From: an archaeon | GTDB lineage: Archaea; Altiarchaeota; Altiarchaeia; IMC4; QMZM01 | Direction: 5' to 3' | DNA length: 5,744 nucleotides | NCBI GenBank assembly: GCA_029933895.1 | Contig: JAOZNG010000082.1 | Coordinates: 1-5,744 of the forward strand | Shown: piece by piece, positions 1 through 5,744 of the stretch | How the letters are laid out: the number at the start of each line of letters is the position of its first letter | How positions within the stretch are numbered: position 1 is the first letter of the stretch | Program-made: the position numbers and the translations under genes | Notes under the pieces: generated by a model | What the model was told of the DNA's origin: nothing | Databases searched by the model: none | Seen by the model: the letters and a program-made list of their open reading frames with translations, nothing else

Positions 1-874
1 ACATGGCTCCCCCGTAAGCTTCTCTGGGAAACTCTACAATATAGAATACTACGGGGTCAGCAGGGAGACCGAGATGCTGGACTACGATGAGATACTGGAT
101 AAGGCCAGGGAGGTTAACCCTGACCTCATAGTCTGTGGCTACTCAGCCTATCCCCGGATTGTGGACTTCAAGGCCTTCAGGGAGATAGCTGATGAGGTGG
201 ACGCTTACCTGATGGCTGACATAGCACATATAGCCGGCCTGATAGCAGCAGAGGAGCATCCTTCATCGATTCCATACGCTGACTTTACCACAACAACAAC
301 CCACAAGACACTTAGGGGACCGAGGGGTGGTATGGTGATGTGCAGGGAGAAGTATGCTAAAGCATTGGATAAGGCTGTATTCCCTGGAATGCAGGGCGGT
401 CCCTTTATGCATGCGATAGCAGCCAAGGCCGTCTGCTTCAGGGAGGCGCTAAGTACGGAATTCAGGGAATACGCGAAACAGATCATAAAAAACTCCCAGA
501 GAATAGCTGATGTGTTAAGGGATGAGGGATTCAGGCTTGTTTCTGGAGGAACCGACAACCACCTGATGCTCGTTGATTTAAGAGACAGGAACATGACAGG
601 GAAAGAAGCTGAGAAGGCCTTGCAGGATTCAGGTATCACATTAAACAAGAACTCCATCCCATTCGATGAGCAGAAGCCGTGGATCACCTCTGGGGTAAGG
701 ATTGGAACCCCCTCTGTTACAACAAGAGGTATGAAGGAGCAGGAGATGGAGGAAATAGCGTTGTTGATTTCAAGGGTGCTCAGGAATCCACGGAATGGTA
801 AAGTCAAAGACGAAGTCAGGGGGGAAGTCACAGAACTATGTAGCCGCTTCCCCCTCTATGAAACTGGAAGATGA
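1..874 (+). CDS. glyA: Serine hydroxymethyltransferase, 5'-truncated by window edge
   Basis: GlyA is a cytoplasmic PLP enzyme that converts serine plus tetrahydrofolate to glycine plus 5,10-methylene-tetrahydrofolate, the main entry of C1 units. The frame is open from base 2 (base 1 ends a cut codon), giving 290 visible residues; from the position of the PLP lysine in E. coli GlyA (K229), about 127 N-terminal residues are missing. The visible part begins [13 protein letters not shown], a family signature. The PLP-binding lysine is in [11 protein letters not shown] (visible residue 102, codon 305-307). The PLP-ring aspartate is in ADIAHIAGL (visible residue 73). The substrate-carboxylate arginine is in SGVRIGTP (visible residue 233). 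The C-terminus, LCSRFPLY, is family-typical and the implied full length near 417 aa is normal. An ATG at 74 is internal and not the start. The stop TGA overlaps the folD ATG by four bases, which suggests translational coupling. Confidence 0.97.
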   Translation, partial: HGSPVSFSGKLYNIEYYGVSRETEMLDYDEILDKAREVNPDLIVCGYSAYPRIVDFKAFREIADEVDAYLMADIAHIAGLIAAEEHPSSIPYADFTTTTTHKTLRGPRGGMVMCREKYAKALDKAVFPGMQGGPFMHAIAAKAVCFREALSTEFREYAKQIIKNSQRIADVLRDEGFRLVSGGTDNHLMLVDLRDRNMTGKEAEKALQDSGITLNKNSIPFDEQKPWITSGVRIGTPSVTTRGMKEQEMEEIALLISRVLRNPRNGKVKDEVRGEVTELCSRFPLYETGR

Positions 875-1716
875 AGTTAATTGATGGGGGAAGCATTTCC
901 AGGGAAATCAGAGAGGAGGTCAGGGTTGATGTGGGGGAACTGAACTCCAGGGACATACACCCTCTTCTGGCAACTGTGCTGGTGGGAGACGACCCCGCCT
1001 CAGCGCTTTACGTGGAGATGAAGTCCAGGGCATGTGAAGAGATCGATATAAAATCAAATAACTATCAATTCCCCTCTGAGGTGAGCGAGGAAGAGCTCCT
1101 GGATTTGATAAACAGATTAAACAATAATTCCGAGGTACATGGGATACTTGTGCAGCTACCTCTTCCTGAGGGAATGGATGTGGGCAGGGTTTTCAGGGCC
1201 ATAGACCCCTTGAAGGACGTTGACGGCCTGTCTCCAGTGAACATGGGCAATCTCCTTCTAGGGGACGAGTCAATGGTCTCATGCACCCCAAAGGGTATTA
1301 TAAGGCTGCTGGAATATGAGGGTGTGGAATTAGCGGGGGCTGAGGTGGTGGTGGTCAGCCACAGCGTACTAATAGGCAAACCCCTCACCATGCTGTTCCT
1401 GAACAGGAATTCAACTGTTACAGTATGTCATATCCATACAAGAAACCTGGCGGAGCACACCCGGAGGGCTGAGGTTCTTGTTGTTGCTGCGGGAGTACCC
1501 CAGATCATAAAGGAGGATATGGTGGGGGAGGGTGCTGTGGTGGTTGACGTCGGCACCAACAGGGTTGATGGCAGGCTGGTGGGTGATGTGGACTTCGAGA
1601 AAGTGAAAGAAAAGGCTTCAATGATTACTCCAGTGCCAGGTGGAGTGGGGCCTATGACGATAGCCATGCTGCTGGAGAATACTGTTTCTGCAGCTGGGAG
1701 ATTGGGGGGTAAATAA
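871..1716 (+). CDS. folD: Bifunctional methylene-THF dehydrogenase / methenyl-THF cyclohydrolase
   Basis: FolD is a cytoplasmic enzyme that oxidises 5,10-methylene-tetrahydrofolate to 5,10-methenyl and hydrolyses it to 10-formyl-tetrahydrofolate, the donor used by PurN and PurH downstream. It has 281 residues, normal for the family. The N-terminal catalytic domain shows Y47 and K51 in YVEMK, Q95 in GILVQLPLP and D118 in KDVDGLSP, all matching known active-site positions. A Rossmann domain follows, then [10 protein letters not shown] (254-263). The usual GRS-x-x-VGKP motif reads SHS-VL-IGKP (163-171) and the usual CHSxT reads CHIHT (186-190), so both positions that contact the NADP 2'-phosphate in the human enzyme differ; NAD preference is an inference only. 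The start ATG at 871 overlaps the glyA stop as ATGA, gives the expected N-terminus (MKLIDGG), and has only a weak upstream GGAAG, so it probably depends on coupling to glyA translation. Confidence 0.97.
   Translation: MKLIDGGSISREIREEVRVDVGELNSRDIHPLLATVLVGDDPASALYVEMKSRACEEIDIKSNNYQFPSEVSEEELLDLINRLNNNSEVHGILVQLPLPEGMDVGRVFRAIDPLKDVDGLSPVNMGNLLLGDESMVSCTPKGIIRLLEYEGVELAGAEVVVVSHSVLIGKPLTMLFLNRNSTVTVCHIHTRNLAEHTRRAEVLVVAAGVPQIIKEDMVGEGAVVVDVGTNRVDGRLVGDVDFEKVKEKASMITPVPGGVGPMTIAMLLENTVSAAGRLGGK
1704..1710 (+). promoter_or_regulatory. Possible G-rich ribosome binding site of purN
   Basis: A run of six G and a T lies at the very end of folD, seven bases before the purN ATG at 1718. It can pair only partly with a CCUCC anti-SD sequence. 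It is the only purine-rich candidate at the right distance, so it is reported as tentative. Confidence 0.4.
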
Positions 1717-1717
1717 A

Positions 1718-2347
1718 ATGTCTAAACTCAGGATTGGAGTGCTTGCCTCCACGAGGGGCACGGATTTGCAGGCTATAATAGATGAGATAGAGGCAGGCAG
1801 GCTGGATGCTGAGGTATCCATTGTTGTATCAAACAAGGAGGATGCTTATGCCTTGGAGAGGGCGAGGAAGCATGGCATCAAAGCAGTGTACCTGGATTCC
1901 AGGGGCAAGACGCGGGAGGAATTCGACAGGGATGTAATGGAGCTCCTTGAGAAGGAGGGTGTTGAGGTAATAGCCCTGATTGGCTACATGCGTTTACTGA
2001 GCCGGGAGTTCGTGCAAAAATACATGAACAGGATAATGAACGTGCACCCATCTCTTCTACCTGCGTTTGCTGGGGGCATGGATGAAAATGTTCACAAGAC
2101 CATACTCGAGCATGGGGCTAAGGTATCTGGTTGCACAATCCATTTCGTGGACGAGGGAGCTGACACGGGACCTATTATATTGCAGGAGGCTGTGCCTGTG
2201 GAGGAGGATGAGACCGTTGATTCCCTGAAGGAGAAGGTGCAGGCAGCCGAGAAAAAACTGTTCCCTGAGGCATTAAGATTATTTCACCAGGGCAGGCTTA
2301 AGGTAGAGGGTAGGAGGGTGAGGATATTGGGTGAGGGTGGAAAGTAA
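1718..2347 (+). CDS. purN: Phosphoribosylglycinamide formyltransferase (GART)
   Basis: PurN transfers the formyl group of 10-formyl-tetrahydrofolate to glycinamide ribonucleotide, the third step of purine synthesis. It has 209 residues, close to the usual 190-215. The formyltransferase fold is supported by the phosphate-binding loop STRGTDLQAI (11-20), the segment GYMRLLS (89-95), the catalytic NVHPSLLP (N108 and H110, equivalent to E. coli N106 and H108) and DEGADTGPIILQ (D149, equivalent to E. coli D144). All three catalytic residues are present. Two segments differ from the textbook form: the loop has Thr-Asp where most have Ser-Asn, and the stretch after NVHPSLLP reads AGGMDENVH instead of the usual PGxxAxxQA-like sequence. 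I recall similar variants in other PurN proteins, so this looks like a subfamily, not damage. It starts one base after the folD stop, with a G-rich stretch 1704-1710 as possible ribosome binding site seven bases upstream. Confidence 0.96.
   Translation: MSKLRIGVLASTRGTDLQAIIDEIEAGRLDAEVSIVVSNKEDAYALERARKHGIKAVYLDSRGKTREEFDRDVMELLEKEGVEVIALIGYMRLLSREFVQKYMNRIMNVHPSLLPAFAGGMDENVHKTILEHGAKVSGCTIHFVDEGADTGPIILQEAVPVEEDETVDSLKEKVQAAEKKLFPEALRLFHQGRLKVEGRRVRILGEGGK
2312..2323 (+). promoter_or_regulatory. Likely ribosome binding region of purH, inside purN
   Basis: The purine-rich stretch contains AGGAGGG (2312-2318) and GAGG (2320-2323) within the last codons of purN. The second core leaves seven bases to GTG 2331 and thirteen to GTG 2337; the first leaves twelve to GTG 2331. 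This favours the upstream GTG as the purH start, but both remain possible. The GTG start and the 11-17 base overlap with purN point to coupled translation. Confidence 0.5.
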
Positions 2348-3887
2348 ATCGCGTGTTAAGAGGGCTTTGATTAGTGTATCAGATAAGAGGAATATAGTTG
2401 AATTCGCCTCCCAGCTACGGGAACTTGGGGTGGAGATAATCTCTACAGGGGGGACAGCACGGCTACTTGAGGAAAAGGATATAGAGGTCACACCTGTTTC
2501 TGCGGAAACCGGCTTCCCTGAATTGTTCGACGGTCGGGTTAAGACACTGCATCCAAGGATACACGGGGGCCTGCTGAACGTGAGAGTTAACAGGGAGCAT
2601 CAGAGGCAGATGAAGGAAAACAGCATCAAGCCCATAGACCTTCTTGTCTGCAACCTCTACCCCTTCCAGCAGACCATCCTGAGGGAAGGTCACTCCATCA
2701 ACGAAGCCATAGAAAACATTGATGTTGGGGGGCCTGCCATGGTAAGAGCTGCAGCCAAGAACTATCGGGATGTTGCTGTGGTCATGGACCCAGATGACTA
2801 TGATAAAATTATTAATGATTTAAGAACAGGCGGTGATATCCCAGAGGAAAGGCGGAAGGAACTTGCTTCCCATGCATTCATGGTTGTCTCAAACTATGAT
2901 AGATCCATCTATGAATACCTCACCGGAGACAAAGAGAAATTCCCGCTGTTGCTGGATTACCGGTTCGAGAAGAAATCCGAGATGAGGTACGGCGAAAACC
3001 CACACCAGAGGGCGTTTTTCTATCACAGGGTTAATTCAGGGGATCCCTGCATCGCGAACGCGAGACAAATTCATGGAACACGGCTCTCACTCAACAACAT
3101 GGTTGACCTGGATTCAGCCCTGCAGATAATAAGGGAATACGAGAAACCCTCTGTTGTAATAATAAAACACACCAACCCATGCGGGATGGCTTCATCTGGG
3201 AGTCTGGTTGAATCCTACCGGCAGGCCCTGGATTGCGACTCCCTCTCCGCCTTTGGTGGAATTGTTGGCTTAAACATGGAGGTCGACGAGGAAACAGCCG
3301 GGGAGATGAGCAAGCTCTTCCTGGAGTGTGTGCTGGCACCTTCATACAGTGACAGGGCCCTTGATATCCTGAGGAAGAAAAAAAGGATTCGCCTGATGGA
3401 GGTTCCGGGTTTCAGGGGAGGCTACAGGGAGAACCTGTCTTTCAGGCAGGTGTCTGGGGGGCTGTTGCTGCAGGAAACCGACACCCAGCCAGCTGAACCA
3501 GAGAACGTGGATGTTGTTTCCAGAAGGAAGCCGACAGATGAGGAACTCGTTTCCCTCTTCTATGCCTGGAAGCTTTCCCGTTATGTGAAATCCAATGCTG
3601 CAGTGCTGACCAAAGGCGAGAAAACTGTGGGAATCGGTTCAGGACACACCAGCAGGGTGGACGCTGTAAGGACTGCAGTCCATAAGGCAGGTGATAAAGC
3701 TAGGGGGGCTTGTCTGGCCTCTGAAGCCTTCATCCCGTTCCGGGACAACATTGATGAAGCAAATAAGGCAGGCATTACGGCTGTTATCGAACCCGGTGGC
3801 TCCATAAGAGATCAGGAGGTTATCGAGGCAGCTGACGAACACGACATAGCTCTTGTTTTCACTGGAATAAGGTGTTTCAGGCACTAG
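2331..3887 (+). CDS. purH: Bifunctional AICAR formyltransferase / IMP cyclohydrolase
   Basis: PurH carries out the last two steps to IMP: formylation of AICAR with 10-formyl-tetrahydrofolate, then ring closure. Length is 518 residues, close to the 529 of E. coli. The N-terminal MGS-like cyclohydrolase domain (about 9-125) shows ALISVSDK, STGGTARLL and GRVKTLHPRIHGGLL. The linker IDVGGPAMVRAAAKN (130-144) leads into the AICAR formyltransferase domain, with GENPHQ (221-226), the catalytic Lys-His pair K279-H280 in IKHTNPCG, LSAFGG (305-310), LASEAFIPFRD (462-472), PGGSIRD (488-494) and the terminal FRH. One unusual residue is H439 in GSGHTSRVD, where most homologues have Gln (GAGQxSR). The start is uncertain: GTG at 2331 overlaps purN by 17 bases, and an in-frame GTG at 2337 would overlap by 11. 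The conserved region begins only at residue 9-10, so either is possible; I prefer 2331 for its SD spacing. Confidence 0.97.
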   Translation: MRVESKSRVKRALISVSDKRNIVEFASQLRELGVEIISTGGTARLLEEKDIEVTPVSAETGFPELFDGRVKTLHPRIHGGLLNVRVNREHQRQMKENSIKPIDLLVCNLYPFQQTILREGHSINEAIENIDVGGPAMVRAAAKNYRDVAVVMDPDDYDKIINDLRTGGDIPEERRKELASHAFMVVSNYDRSIYEYLTGDKEKFPLLLDYRFEKKSEMRYGENPHQRAFFYHRVNSGDPCIANARQIHGTRLSLNNMVDLDSALQIIREYEKPSVVIIKHTNPCGMASSGSLVESYRQALDCDSLSAFGGIVGLNMEVDEETAGEMSKLFLECVLAPSYSDRALDILRKKKRIRLMEVPGFRGGYRENLSFRQVSGGLLLQETDTQPAEPENVDVVSRRKPTDEELVSLFYAWKLSRYVKSNAAVLTKGEKTVGIGSGHTSRVDAVRTAVHKAGDKARGACLASEAFIPFRDNIDEANKAGITAVIEPGGSIRDQEVIEAADEHDIALVFTGIRCFRH

Positions 3888-3897
3888 TATCTGTTGT

Positions 3898-5184
3898 ATG
3901 GACTATAAACACGCAGCTCAATACCTGGAGCGATTGCATGGGACTGGAATAAACCTCCGGCTGGATAACATCATCCATCTACTGGATAAACTAGGCAACC
4001 CCCAGAGGGGCATTAAGTGTTTACATGTCGCTGGAACCAACGGGAAAGGCTCCGTCTGCGCCATGATAGCCTCCATCCTGAGAAAGGAGGGATTCAGAAC
4101 AGGGCTCTACACCTCACCCCACATGGAGTGTTTCAGAGAGAGGATTCAAGTAAACAATAAATTAATCTCTGAGAGAGAGCTAGCCTCCCTTGTTGCTGAA
4201 CTGAAGTCGTTCATCGAGGAGATGGAAAAGAAACCCATAGGTGAGCCGTCCTTTTTTGAAGCAGTCACCGCGTTAGCGTTCCTCTATTTCTCCCGGATGA
4301 GGGTGGACTACGCAGTCATCGAGACCGGCTTAGGCGGGAGACTGGATGCCACCAACGTCATAAATCCGCTGGTTTCAGTAATAACCAACGTTTCCATGGA
4401 CCACTCAGAGTACCTGGGCAGGAGCATAGAGGAAATAGCCTTCGAGAAGGCGGCAATAATCAAGGAAAACAGCATCCTGGTCACAGCAGCAGACGACAGA
4501 AGAGTGCTTGACGTCCTGTTGCTGGAATGCCGGAGAAAGAACGCCCGGGTTGTGTTAATCCCCAAGACCTCAATATTGAGGCTTTACTCCAACACGCAGG
4601 GAAGCGAATTCGATTATCGGGGGATTTATGGCATTCACAGAAGCCTTTTCATTCCTTTGCTGGGAGAGCACCAGCTGATTAACGCGGCAACGGCTATATC
4701 ATCAATCGAGCTTTTAAGGGATTACGGGGTGAGGGTTTCCGGGGATGCTATACGGGAGGGTCTCTCCCAGGTAAAGTGGCCTGGCCGCCTTGAGATACTA
4801 GGAAAGAAACCCCTTATCGTATTGGACGGGGCCCATAACGCATCAGGGTTTAAGCAGCTTAAAAAGTCTCTTACGGAATTATTTACCTACAAGAGACTTT
4901 ACCTGGTTACTGCTATATCCTCCAGGAAGGATTACGGGGGGATGATATCCGAGATAGCATCCAGTGTGGACCTGGCTGTTGTTACCCGATTAAGGGATAA
5001 GGAATACGTAGACCCGGAGCTACTGGCAGGGGAGTTCGGTAGATACGGGGGGGGTGCAGTCAAGGTGGGTGATATTCCAGATGCGCTGGATTATGTTCTA
5101 TCCAGGGCGGAGGAAGATGACTTGGTGTGTGTAGCCGGCTCACTCTATGCGGTGGCTGAGGCTAGGAGGTATCTGAGAGAATGA
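3898..5184 (+). CDS. folC: Folylpolyglutamate synthase / dihydrofolate synthase
   Basis: FolC is an ATP-dependent Mur-ligase-family enzyme that adds glutamate to folates and, in organisms making folate de novo, also joins glutamate to dihydropteroate. It has 428 residues, a normal length. Visible motifs are the P-loop AGTNGKGS (45-52), YTSPHMECFRERI (71-83), ETGLGGRLDATN (142-153), the metal-site His in MDHSEYLG (H169), the probably carbamylated lysine in FEKAAIIK (K184; most homologues have EKAGIIK), LLGEHQLINAATAI (254-267), WPGRLEI (294-300) and the C-terminal-domain motif LDGAHNASG (309-317). The folP gene next door suggests a dihydrofolate synthase role in addition to polyglutamylation, but the sequence does not prove which activities are present. 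It starts 10 bases after the purH stop. No good Shine-Dalgarno motif precedes the ATG, so reinitiation after purH is likely. A G8 run (5047-5054) lies near the 3' end and encodes Gly-Gly-Gly. Confidence 0.96.
   Translation: MDYKHAAQYLERLHGTGINLRLDNIIHLLDKLGNPQRGIKCLHVAGTNGKGSVCAMIASILRKEGFRTGLYTSPHMECFRERIQVNNKLISERELASLVAELKSFIEEMEKKPIGEPSFFEAVTALAFLYFSRMRVDYAVIETGLGGRLDATNVINPLVSVITNVSMDHSEYLGRSIEEIAFEKAAIIKENSILVTAADDRRVLDVLLLECRRKNARVVLIPKTSILRLYSNTQGSEFDYRGIYGIHRSLFIPLLGEHQLINAATAISSIELLRDYGVRVSGDAIREGLSQVKWPGRLEILGKKPLIVLDGAHNASGFKQLKKSLTELFTYKRLYLVTAISSRKDYGGMISEIASSVDLAVVTRLRDKEYVDPELLAGEFGRYGGGAVKVGDIPDALDYVLSRAEEDDLVCVAGSLYAVAEARRYLRE
5164..5170 (+). promoter_or_regulatory. Strong ribosome binding site of folP, inside the folC end
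   Basis: The motif AGGAGGT lies in the last codons of folC, 10 bases before ATG 5181 and 13 before ATG 5184. It is the best Shine-Dalgarno match at any junction in the window. It supports 5181 as the folP start, and thus supports translation of the long N-terminal extension. It also suggests that folP can recruit ribosomes on its own as well as through the ATGA overlap with folC. Confidence 0.75.
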
Positions 5185-5744
5185 TGTATGTGAAGGAGTT
5201 AAGTGATGCAGGGGACGCCCGGAGGGAAATCAGGGGGATTGGCGCAGGAGAAAAAGGCGTTGATATCATGGCGCCTAAGGCCATTCACAGGGTGGTGAAG
5301 GTCTGCTCCCTTGATGTGAAAGCTGCTGGCATCCTGAAGCAGGAGATGCTTTCCCTTGGAGGTGAAGCCGCTGTCTCATGGGGTTCCCTGGAGAGGAGTG
5401 CCGGAGAAACAGATGTCTTGTTGATGGCTACGCTGAGGCAGTATAGTCTTTTAACAAAGAAACTGTTGGAGCAACCGTTTGGTTTAGGGAAGCTGGCAGA
5501 GGAACTTGAGCAGGTGCTGTCACGCTTTAACTCAATTCCCACATCCCTCGATATTGGAGATAAAGTCTTTGACTGGTCGAGGACTTACGTGATGGGCGTC
5601 CTGAACATAACCCCTGACTCCTTCAGCGGAGATGGTCTCTCCGGGGACATGGATGCTGTCATGGAGAGGGCTGCCTGGATGGTGAATTCCGGCGTGGACT
5701 TGCTTGACGTTGGAGGGGAATCCACCAGGCCGGGATCCAGGCCA
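5181..5744 (+). CDS. folP: Dihydropteroate synthase with long N-terminal extension, 3'-truncated by window edge
   Basis: FolP condenses the pterin pyrophosphate with p-aminobenzoate to dihydropteroate, the step before FolC's dihydrofolate synthase reaction. The frame stays open to the last base, giving 188 visible residues. The start of the DHPS TIM barrel is clear: VMGVLNITPDSFSGDG (137-152; N142 matches the conserved metal/pyrophosphate Asn) and GVDLLDVGGESTRPG (171-185; T182 and R183 of the pABA-side loop). Most of the barrel is beyond the edge. About 127-130 residues precede the barrel, including DIMAPKAIHRVVKV (28-41), ILKQEMLSLGGEAAV (51-65), TDVLLMATLRQY (77-88) and QPFGLGKLAEELEQVL (98-113). 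I recall this extension from DHPS proteins of several anaerobic bacteria; its function is unknown to me. The start is ATG 5181 (ATGA overlap with folC) or the in-frame ATG 5184; the strong AGGAGGT at 5164-5170 favours 5181. ATG 5592 within the barrel would remove the first strand and is not credible as start. Confidence 0.95.
   Translation, partial: MMYVKELSDAGDARREIRGIGAGEKGVDIMAPKAIHRVVKVCSLDVKAAGILKQEMLSLGGEAAVSWGSLERSAGETDVLLMATLRQYSLLTKKLLEQPFGLGKLAEELEQVLSRFNSIPTSLDIGDKVFDWSRTYVMGVLNITPDSFSGDGLSGDMDAVMERAAWMVNSGVDLLDVGGESTRPGSRP

Larger units (their letters stand above)
1..5744 (+). other. Folate/C1–purine operon segment glyA-folD-purN-purH-folC-folP
   Basis: Six genes on one strand are separated by -4, +1, -17 (or -11), +10 and -4 bases, leaving no room for internal promoters or terminators outside coding sequence, so co-transcription is very likely. 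The products form one circuit: C1 entry (GlyA), conversion to the 10-formyl form (FolD), both folate-dependent purine formylations (PurN, PurH), and making and glutamylating the cofactor itself (FolP, FolC). The promoter and end of the unit are outside the window; other purine or folate genes may continue on either side. Operon status is inferred from spacing and shared pathway. Confidence 0.9.

Noticed and set aside
74..76. ATG at 74 as the start of a short GlyA
   Set aside because: The same frame is open to the window edge and upstream residues encode the family signature [13 protein letters not shown], so the gene starts outside the window.
205..831. A 208-codon open frame on the minus strand inside glyA
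   Set aside because: It lies opposite a clearly conserved GlyA sequence, its translation has low complexity (Ser/Pro/Ile/Leu-rich) and matches no family I recognise. It is explained by few CTA/TTA/TCA codons in that phase of glyA.
3091..3884. Three minus-strand open frames of 74-84 codons opposite purH
   Set aside because: All are short, antisense to conserved PurH sequence, and lack recognisable motifs; treated as chance frames.
3872..3912. Possible stem GTGTT/AACAC spanning the purH-folC junction
   Set aside because: A five-base stem with a loop of about 30 bases and no T-run is within chance expectation; it is neither a terminator nor a recognisable attenuator.
5047..5054. G8 run as a frameshift or sequencing error in folC
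   Set aside because: The folC frame is continuous through the run, and the following residues (VCVAGSLYAVAEARRYL) are typical of the FolC C-terminus, so there is no sign of a broken gene.
5592..5594. ATG as the start of a barrel-only FolP
   Set aside because: No SD motif precedes it, the start would cut off the first barrel strand, and the upstream frame is open with family-like sequence and a strong SD at 5164-5170.

Overview
The whole window is one strand-consistent, very compact gene cluster for folate-dependent one-carbon metabolism and the purine steps that use it. In order on the + strand it holds glyA (5' end outside the window), folD, purN, purH, folC and folP (3' end outside the window). 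Junctions are overlaps of 4, 17 (or 11) and 4 bases and gaps of 1 and 10 bases, so only about 11 bases are non-coding. I see no RNA gene, mobile element, CRISPR array, terminator or convincing promoter; both ends of the transcription unit lie outside the window.

The genes form a short metabolic circuit. GlyA loads a C1 unit from serine onto tetrahydrofolate. FolD oxidises the 5,10-methylene form to 10-formyl-tetrahydrofolate. PurN and PurH spend the formyl group at the two folate-dependent formylation steps of purine synthesis, and PurH also closes the ring to IMP. FolP makes dihydropteroate, and FolC adds glutamate to give and retain the folate cofactor. Cofactor synthesis, charging and use are thus encoded together, probably with translational coupling.

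The host cannot be fixed from sequence alone. All six proteins are of types common in bacteria, and the folP SD motif AGGAGGT fits a bacterial-type 16S tail. Arg is written mostly AGG/AGA and Ile often ATA, a bias seen in many thermophilic bacteria and archaea and in some anaerobes. The FolP N-terminal extension resembles that of DHPS proteins I recall from Clostridia-like and Chloroflexi-like anaerobes. An anaerobic or thermophilic bacterium is my best guess, and an archaeon with bacterial-type folate genes is not excluded.

This is mainly conserved metabolism, not an obviously new system. The points most worth a second look are an approximately 130-residue extension of unassigned function on FolP, changes at both positions of FolD that contact the NADP 2'-phosphate in the human enzyme, a variant PurN segment, and a one-sided abundance of G-runs on the coding strand.
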